Origin: Chitinophagaceae bacterium UBA4857
GTDB lineage: Bacteria; Bacteroidota; Bacteroidia; Chitinophagales; Chitinophagaceae
Direction of reading: 5' to 3'
Assembly: GCA_002399735.1 (NCBI GenBank)
Contig: DHEF01000013.1
Coordinates: forward strand, 144,063-154,614
Length of the DNA stretch: 10,552 bases
In this document: piece after piece, positions 5,664 to 10,552 of the stretch
How positions within the stretch are numbered: position 1 is the first letter of the stretch
Layout of the letters: each line of letters opens with the position of its first letter
Translations under genes and position numbers: made by a program
The notes under the pieces: generated by a model
Seen by the model: only the letters and a program-made list of their open reading frames with translations
Database searches by the model: none
Told to the model about the DNA's origin: nothing

Positions 5664-8528
5664 TTATTGTTTAACAAACTTAAATGTCTTCACTTGTTGT
5701 TTGTCGGATAATAATTGCAGTAAATACATACCGGGAGCTAATGATGAAACAGTCAAACTTTGCTGGCGCCCACCTATATTCAGCTTACCATGTTGTAAAA
5801 CCTTGCCGGTAATATCGGTAATGGTATAATGATTAGCTGTTGCTTGGCGGTTATCATATTGAATCGTGAGTTGATGAGTAACCGGGTTCGGATAAATCCG
5901 CTCACTGCTCAACGTAACCGTTTCAAGCTGCGGAGCAGCCACAACAGCGTCACGCATACTGCGCATAGCAGACGGGTGTTCTGTCAGTGTAAAACCATTA
6001 AGGTACTGCCAGGTGCTGCTGGCGCCACGACGGATAGAAATAACCAATTGATTGGATACATTAGGAGTCACACCTGAAATCGTTGCAGCCAATGTTTTGT
6101 TATGGTCAGTCACTACGGAATCAGAAATCCCGTTAATTGTAAAGATGGTGGTATTACCCGTGCTGCTGCGACTGGCATAAAACTCCAGGTCATAAGTGGC
6201 ACCCGGTGTTAAACCATGCAGGGTCATGCTGCGGTTGGATGAGTTATAACTGTTATAACGTAATACTTGTGGCGGACATACGGTACCTCCATAACTGGCA
6301 CCATTGTCGGCGATGGCCACTGAATTGGAAAGTACAGCATACACAGTAGAGCTGGTCGTATCGGTATAGGTGAAAGTTCCCGAAGTTGCATTGGTTTGAG
6401 CACCGGTGCCGATATTCCAATCGTTCCATTCCCCATGATTATAAGCATTGGTACCCCCGTATAAACTCACTTGTATTTTCTTTTGTGTAATAAGTGCAGC
6501 GTTTACTGTCACCTGTACGGTATCGGAAGCAGTTGCTAAAGAATCATCAGTAACAGTCAATGCAAATAAATACACACCGGTCACAAGACCGTTAACAACC
6601 GTATTATTACTGTTTGGACTGACAATATTGTAACCGGCGGGACCGGAAACATAGCCCCATTCATAAGCAGTAATCATTCCATCGGCATCTGTTCCTGTAC
6701 CTGTTAAAGTAACAGAATCAGTCGGCAGACTAATAATCAAGTCCGTTCCTGCATTTGCAACAGGCACTATATTAGCAGCGGTATGAACAGTAACTTCTAC
6801 AGTATCCGTATGATCCGCACCAAGGTTGTCCGTTACTGTGAGGGCAAACAGGTATTGACCGGCAGATAATCCGTACACTGAAGTAACGGCTGAAGAGGGA
6901 AGGGTAATAGTCGGGCTACCGGGGCCAGAAACCAGGGCCCATGCATAAGTACTGATAGTACCGTCTGCATCCGACCCGCTGCCGGATAATACAACAGAAT
7001 CAACCGGCAATGTAATAGTGATGTCGGTACCGGCGTTTGCTACCGGTGGTATGTTGGCAACACTATCGGCATGTTCCACCAGTTCAATAAAAGCAATATA
7101 ACCATCCCATTGATTGGTAGTGGCATAACTTCTCACCGCCATATCAATATGGCCGCTGCTATTGGGACGAAGGTTGGTATACTCAATATATTTAGTTGTA
7201 TTATAAAACTGATTATTGATGGTTTTCTCAACTCCACCAATGGTAACACGTACCCCTTGTTCTTGCAGGCTACTATTTTTAGAAGAGCCGCTCATACGAA
7301 CTGTATACGTTTTAGATGTATCCAGGCCGCCTAAACGGGTAGTACCGCCATTGCCATAAATCCACCAGGCATCGCGGTATCCGTTGGCTTCATCCAGTCC
7401 GGCAAAATAACTATTGCGAATACCATAATCTCGTTCCTCTGTACCGGCACTTTCAGAAACCTGGTCAAAGAAAAACGGTGTAGCAACTCCCTGATCGTCT
7501 ATAAGGTTGGTGTATATGGGGGCCGTACTGCTCAGGTCAGTGAGATTATTGATATTGCCGGGACTGGTAAATGCAGCCAGGCCGAGATCCATTAAGACTC
7601 TTCTGTTAGAACTGCCGTATATAATGGCTTTAATACCATCCATTCTTGATAGTAAATTGGATTTATGTGTTGAGCTGCTAAGTGAATTGACCAAACGCAG
7701 AGCACGCCAGTACAAACCAAAGTTGGGATTTACCGTTAGTGAATCAACATAATGAAGCGCTGTGGTATCGGCATTTTTATCATGTAAACGCAACCATTTA
7801 AACCAGGGGTCAAAATTATCATAAACAACACCATCCCATACAGCAGAGCTATGTGTCATTCCGAAATGGAAAGAAGTAAGCGGTGGCAGAATGGGTTTAG
7901 GCGATCTTTCATTCAAACTATCAGTTAATTGAATTGCGTTGGTTATATTTTGCGTCACATCAGAATTGCCATGTACAAAATAACGCGGTACATCTTTCGA
8001 AGCATCCAATCCTGTTTTCACGTACGAACCGGAAATAAGTAAACTGGCAGCAATCTGAGAAGGGTTCGCATTCGTATACAGCTCAGCGCCAGTGGCACCA
8101 AGCGATAAACCGGTAATATAAACTTTGTTTACATTCACCTGGTAATTGTTCAACACATAATTTCTCGCTGGTGATACAAGATAAGTTTGCCAGGAGTTCA
8201 GGTTAGCGGGAATCTGTGGACAGATAACAACTGCTTCCAGGTCATTACCAGCCTGAAAGAACTTTGGAAGACCCGTCACCAGCAACATATTGGGATCAGT
8301 TCCTCTTTCTCCCTGTCCATGTAAGAAAATAACAACCGGCCAGTCCGTTCTGGTATTATAGTTAGGAGGTAAATAAACCCAGGCTTCTCTGGTGCCGGAA
8401 TAAACAACGGTACTCCAGGATCGGGCTTGTGCAAGGGAGGTTTGAGTAAAACTAAGTAACAAAATAAAAAAAATAAATCCATGGCGAAGAACTTTGCTTC
8501 GCAAATTCAGACGCGTAAAGAGGGTCAT
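5664..8528 (-). CDS. Modular T9SS-secreted esterase with two PKD domains
   Basis: This 954-residue protein is predicted to leave the cell through the type IX system. Signal peptide 1-36 (hydrophobic core about 18-29, SLAQA). An esterase/carboxylesterase-like domain spans about 40-250: VVIFLHGQGERG at 65-76, nucleophile ITGLSLGATG at 138-147 with Ser142, Asp190 in HGNSD, and His226 in GMTHSS. A beta-sandwich module follows at about 338-486, then PKD domains at about 493-582 and 589-676 (both start with VANAGTD and contain SDADG or TDADG, then FALTVTD), then a second module at about 683-850 that resembles the first. The type A sorting domain is at about 877-954 (IYPNP, ITDITGKVL, LAPGMYLLQL, ending KTFKFVKQ). 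It probably acts on an ester in an extracellular polymer; the beta modules may bind carbohydrate. The leader contains a small palindrome at 8563-8579. Confidence 0.9.
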   Translation of the reverse strand: MTLFTRLNLRSKVLRHGFIFFILLLSFTQTSLAQARSWSTVVYSGTREAWVYLPPNYNTRTDWPVVIFLHGQGERGTDPNMLLVTGLPKFFQAGNDLEAVVICPQIPANLNSWQTYLVSPARNYVLNNYQVNVNKVYITGLSLGATGAELYTNANPSQIAASLLISGSYVKTGLDASKDVPRYFVHGNSDVTQNITNAIQLTDSLNERSPKPILPPLTSFHFGMTHSSAVWDGVVYDNFDPWFKWLRLHDKNADTTALHYVDSLTVNPNFGLYWRALRLVNSLSSSTHKSNLLSRMDGIKAIIYGSSNRRVLMDLGLAAFTSPGNINNLTDLSSTAPIYTNLIDDQGVATPFFFDQVSESAGTEERDYGIRNSYFAGLDEANGYRDAWWIYGNGGTTRLGGLDTSKTYTVRMSGSSKNSSLQEQGVRVTIGGVEKTINNQFYNTTKYIEYTNLRPNSSGHIDMAVRSYATTNQWDGYIAFIELVEHADSVANIPPVANAGTDITITLPVDSVVLSGSGSDADGTISTYAWALVSGPGSPTITLPSSAVTSVYGLSAGQYLFALTVTDNLGADHTDTVEVTVHTAANIVPVANAGTDLIISLPTDSVTLTGTGTDADGMITAYEWGYVSGPAGYNIVSPNSNNTVVNGLVTGVYLFALTVTDDSLATASDTVQVTVNAALITQKKIQVSLYGGTNAYNHGEWNDWNIGTGAQTNATSGTFTYTDTTSSTVYAVLSNSVAIADNGASYGGTVCPPQVLRYNSYNSSNRSMTLHGLTPGATYDLEFYASRSSTGNTTIFTINGISDSVVTDHNKTLAATISGVTPNVSNQLVISIRRGASSTWQYLNGFTLTEHPSAMRSMRDAVVAAPQLETVTLSSERIYPNPVTHQLTIQYDNRQATANHYTITDITGKVLQHGKLNIGGRQQSLTVSSLAPGMYLLQLLSDKQQVKTFKFVKQ

Positions 8529-8562
8529 GTTAAAATGGTTTAGTGAATAAAAATATAAATCA

Positions 8563-8579
8563 CAACACGGCCTGTGTTG
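8563..8579. promoter_or_regulatory. Palindrome upstream of the T9SS esterase gene
   Basis: CAACAC and GTGTTG flank a 5-nt centre (GGCCT), 35-51 bp before the ATG at 8528. Size and place suit a dimeric regulator's operator; nothing else supports it. Confidence 0.3.
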
Positions 8580-8822
8580 AAAATTCAGTGCATGTATACT
8601 TGCTAAAAAAGAGGAGCGTTAACCTTACTGTAATCTGGGTATCGGAATAATAGTATGGTTAAATATACAAACTTTTAATAATGATGAAACAATTATTAAA
8701 CACATTAATAATTAAGTAATAAATAAAAATCACCATTTGATGAGAAATGTCAAACTTCAGTTAGCCAATGAGCACATTTATTTCGGCAGTGGCGAAGTTG
8801 AAAAAGCCCATGTCCGTAAAGA

Positions 8823-8843
8823 ATAGCAATATATATCTGCTAT
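8823..8843 (-). terminator. Weak hairpin after the 201-residue gene
   Basis: ATAGCA and TGCTAT form a 6-bp stem with a 9-nt AT-rich loop, about 50 bp past the stop of the leftward gene. On the minus strand only short T runs follow, so termination would be weak. Confidence 0.25.
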
Positions 8844-8891
8844 GGCGTATTTTTTTTAAGTATATAAGTATAATAAAAAGTCCGATAAAGC

Positions 8892-9497
8892 TTAATCCTT
8901 TAATAACCCTTCCAGTAAGGCTTTCCACTGCATTTCGGATAAGCCCATAAATGCACCTATTCCTACAAGCGTATTGCGAATATTATCTGCAACACTATCT
9001 GTATCATTATTAATTGTTTCATTTCTGCCATGGTATGATGTATAAACCATCGCATCCTTCATGCTCACAATAAGCGAGGAACTGGCGGGTGATGAAAAGA
9101 AGTGGGCCGCATAGGGTGATGAATGAAAAGGATTAGGACATACACTCATTTGTATACCTAACTCAGCCGAAGTGCTACTTAGTTGCCGGTGGTCATCTAT
9201 TATTTTAACCTGTACCCAATCATAACCATCGCCTTTTTTAGAACCTGGCCCCGGTATGTCTATCCGTATATAATCACCAGCTTGTAATAGCCTATCGGGA
9301 GTATTACCAAAGTGGTCGAAAATTGTAAAACTTGTTGTAGTGGTACCCGTCAGCAAATGCCAGGTATTAGGGGTTAGCAGGCGGTTGCAGGCACGGGTAA
9401 AAACGGACAAGATATCTATAGATTTACTAAAAGATTTTTCAAAATATAAATCGTTTTTCTTACCGGTAAATTGTTCCGGAATAACAGGCGTTTTCAT
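8892..9497 (-). CDS. Conserved-looking protein of unknown function
   Basis: A 201-residue protein that I do not recognise. There is no signal peptide, lipobox or membrane span, so it is probably cytoplasmic. The N-terminal 35 residues are charged (QFTGKKNDLYFEKSF). A beta-rich central part includes WHLLTGTTTTSFTIFDHFG at 46-64, then DYIRIDIPGPG at 74-84, followed by YDWVQVKIIDD at 92-102. Next comes a Ser/Pro-rich stretch around CPNPFHSSPYAAHFFSSPAS (120-139), and the last 30 residues look helical (NTLVGIGAFMGLSEMQWKALL). The protein looks compositionally normal and the frame is long and clean, so it is likely a real gene. The ATG at 9497 is the first in frame. An imperfect inverted repeat (AGGGTATA at 9511-9518, TATGCCCT at 9535-9542) lies just upstream. 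It runs in the same direction as its upstream lipoprotein neighbour but is separated from it by a terminator. Confidence 0.75.
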   Translation of the reverse strand: MKTPVIPEQFTGKKNDLYFEKSFSKSIDILSVFTRACNRLLTPNTWHLLTGTTTTSFTIFDHFGNTPDRLLQAGDYIRIDIPGPGSKKGDGYDWVQVKIIDDHRQLSSTSAELGIQMSVCPNPFHSSPYAAHFFSSPASSSLIVSMKDAMVYTSYHGRNETINNDTDSVADNIRNTLVGIGAFMGLSEMQWKALLEGLLKD

Positions 9498-9548
9498 GCG
9501 CTACACATTTAGGGTATATAATAATTACAAGAAGTATGCCCTATACTG

Positions 9549-9574
9549 AAAAGACCGGCCATTGCCGGTCTTTT
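9549..9574 (-). terminator. Intrinsic terminator after the DUF4142-like gene
   Basis: An 11-bp perfect stem AAAAGACCGGC / GCCGGTCTTTT (9549-9559 and 9564-9574) has a 4-nt loop. It lies 35 bp beyond the stop of the leftward lipoprotein gene, and on the minus strand the stem ends in UUUU. It separates that gene from the 201-residue gene. Confidence 0.85.
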
Positions 9575-9608
9575 ACTTTTCACTGGAACAGTTGATGGGA
9601 TAAATTTT

Positions 9609-10163
9609 TTATAATAATTCATGGCGAACCGATTCGGCCATTTCTAAATGAGATTGTAATTGTGGCAAAGCCTGGTTAATAACAATTTTAGCATCAGGAA
9701 GAATATTGTCATTAGTAGCATCAACCAAAAGGGCAATTGTTTTTTTGTGGGTATCTATGATTGAGTCCATAAATACTTTGTCAAAATTTTTTAAAGCAGG
9801 TTTTTGTAAAGTTACCGGCAATGACACTGTCGCTGCTGTAACAGGTATAGTAACAGGTAACTGTTTGGTAAACAATTGTAGTGCAGCACAAACGCCTAAA
9901 CGTTGTTCTACTAATCCGTCAGTGAATTTTTTGACCTTGGGTTTACTGGCTTTTTCTGCAGCCAGTTGCGTAAATACAGATTCCTTGTTGCTTAATAAAT
10001 TAATATGGGATAAAAAAAGTTTGGTATTTTCCAATGCTATCATTTCCTGCTCTTTGTAGTTTTCTGAAGCAGTTTCGGTTTTTTGTTTAAACCAGGAGTC
10101 TGGCTGTTTGCACGAAACAAATAGGCCAAGGCAAAAAGCCATGTACATAATTGTTTTGGTCAT
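9609..10163 (-). CDS. DUF4142-like lipoprotein
   Basis: A 184-residue lipoprotein. The ATG at 10163 is chosen over a GTG at 10217 because it directly opens a lipoprotein signal peptide: MTKTIMYMAFCLGLFVSC, with the lipid-modified cysteine at 18. The mature part is almost all helical and fits the DUF4142 (ferritin-like helical bundle) pattern: ENTKLFLSHINLLSNKES at 45-62, AAEKASKPKVKKFTDGLVEQR at 68-88, FDKVFMDSIIDTHKKTIALL at 127-146 and ILPDAKIVINQALPQLQSHLEMAE at 154-177. Most members carry a conserved histidine after the KFxxxMV segment (M-x-x-DH); here it reads LVEQR. His139 and His172 remain. The role of the family is not established; envelope location is predicted. A weak minus-strand promoter candidate (TTTG at 10229-10226 and TAATTTTTG at 10209-10201, 16 nt apart) lies about 40 nt upstream of the ATG. 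Confidence 0.8.
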   Translation of the reverse strand: MTKTIMYMAFCLGLFVSCKQPDSWFKQKTETASENYKEQEMIALENTKLFLSHINLLSNKESVFTQLAAEKASKPKVKKFTDGLVEQRLGVCAALQLFTKQLPVTIPVTAATVSLPVTLQKPALKNFDKVFMDSIIDTHKKTIALLVDATNDNILPDAKIVINQALPQLQSHLEMAESVRHELL

Positions 10164-10369
10164 AACAATGAAATTTAATGATGAAAATAATTGACTAACA
10201 CAAAAATTAAGCACCACTCTGGCCCCAAAACAGGGCTTTGTTTTTTCACAGAAACTAATACTGGATTTACGATAATAATCGGGCCAAACTTATCTGGGAA
10301 TTAATATTTTTTTTTGAAAAAAGTTAATAAAGTCCAATGTGGCTAATAAAGAGTAGTTTACGAGGTAGG

Positions 10370-10391
10370 AAATCGTATCAGGTAACGATTT
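10370..10391. repeat. Inverted repeat, operator-like
   Basis: AAATCGT and ACGATTT are perfect reverse complements, with an 8-nt centre (ATCAGGTA). The 22-bp span is of the size bound by dimeric regulators. Confidence 0.4.
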
Positions 10392-10430
10392 AGTAATGGT
10401 ACTATTTGCATTAATTTTCTATTTTTTTCC

Positions 10431-10446
10431 TTGTAAATCATTACAA
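10431..10446. repeat. Short palindrome TTGTAA-ATCA-TTACAA
   Basis: Perfect 6-bp arms around a 4-nt centre, 39 bp beyond the inverted repeat at 10370-10391. No promoter with a full -7 match is seen beside it. Confidence 0.35.
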
Positions 10447-10552
10447 AAATACAAAAAATAGGTTAAGGGATGCTTATATTTTTATACTATTTTATACTTA
10501 TACAATGCCTACTTATTTTTCTATTTAGCAGTATAAAACTTAAATTATTAAT

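Larger units (their letters stand above)
8529..8891. other. Gene-free stretch between two minus-strand genes
   Basis: About 360 bp hold the upstream region of the T9SS esterase and the downstream region of the 201-residue gene. A possible minus-strand -7 element TATATTTA (one mismatch) lies near 8662-8669, with TTG 22 nt upstream of it. An open frame across 8768-8950 on the plus strand looks spurious, as it overlaps the end of the neighbouring gene and has no promoter or leader. Confidence 0.5.
10164..10552. other. AT-rich gene-free right end
   Basis: No gene is visible on either strand. It holds a 7-bp inverted repeat at 10370-10391, a 6-bp one at 10431-10446 and a 10-nt near-tandem repeat at 10481-10500 (TTTATACTAT, TTTATACTTA). 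The A/T tracts suggest curved promoter DNA for the lipoprotein gene and perhaps for a gene beyond the window. Confidence 0.5.

Noticed and set aside
5300..7445. Similar short peptides GSGEERNY (457-residue esterase) and AGTEERDY (954-residue esterase)
   Set aside because: The match is too short, and the surrounding residues and domain order differ; chance is the simpler explanation.
5829..8482. Several 60-90 codon frames opposite or out of phase with the T9SS esterase
   Set aside because: They are shadows of the long gene, whose domains are continuous from signal peptide to sorting domain.
8768..8950. 60-codon plus-strand frame
   Set aside because: No promoter, A-rich leader or protein-like pattern, and it overlaps the end of the leftward gene.
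10481..10500. Two near-identical 10-nt units TTTATACTAT / TTTATACTTA as a tandem repeat locus
   Set aside because: Only two copies in very AT-rich DNA; expected by chance.

Overview
The window looks like chromosomal DNA from a member of the Bacteroidota, most likely near the Chitinophagaceae; the family is an inference from protein style, not a measurement. The signs are AT-rich DNA, promoters of the Bacteroidota type (TTTG, about 20 nt, TAnnTTTG) rather than sigma70 type, starts without Shine-Dalgarno but with A-rich leaders, a C-terminal type IX secretion (T9SS) sorting domain, and a DUF4142-like lipoprotein.

Left part (1-2000): a leftward tRNA-Gly(GCC) and a partial tRNA-Leu(UAA), with a strong terminator-like hairpin between them. 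Next come a 72-residue single-span membrane protein and a family 2 glycosyltransferase, both leftward, then a rightward tRNA-Lys(UUU) with a clear promoter and terminator. Centre-left (2000-4200): an orphan membrane histidine kinase whose predicted transcription start falls on its ATG, a tRNA-Leu(GAG) with its own promoter and terminator, and about 660 bp with no recognisable gene.

Centre (4200-8530): two convergent genes for exported alpha/beta-hydrolases that share a bidirectional terminator. One is a 457-residue esterase with an extra C-terminal domain. The other is a 954-residue modular T9SS cargo: esterase, beta-sandwich, PKD, PKD, second beta-sandwich, sorting domain. They plausibly act on related ester-bearing polymers outside the cytoplasm, but no substrate can be read from sequence. 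Right part (8530-10552): a 201-residue protein of unknown function, a DUF4142-like lipoprotein followed by a good terminator, and an AT-rich gene-free end with small palindromes.

No CRISPR array, insertion sequence, prophage, toxin-antitoxin pair or recognisable defence system was found. Most of the window is ordinary core chromosome. The items most worth a second look are the shared initial sequence of two tRNA promoters, the hairpin inside the tRNA-Gly/tRNA-Leu pair, the kinase start, and the convergent esterase pair with the duplicated-domain T9SS protein.
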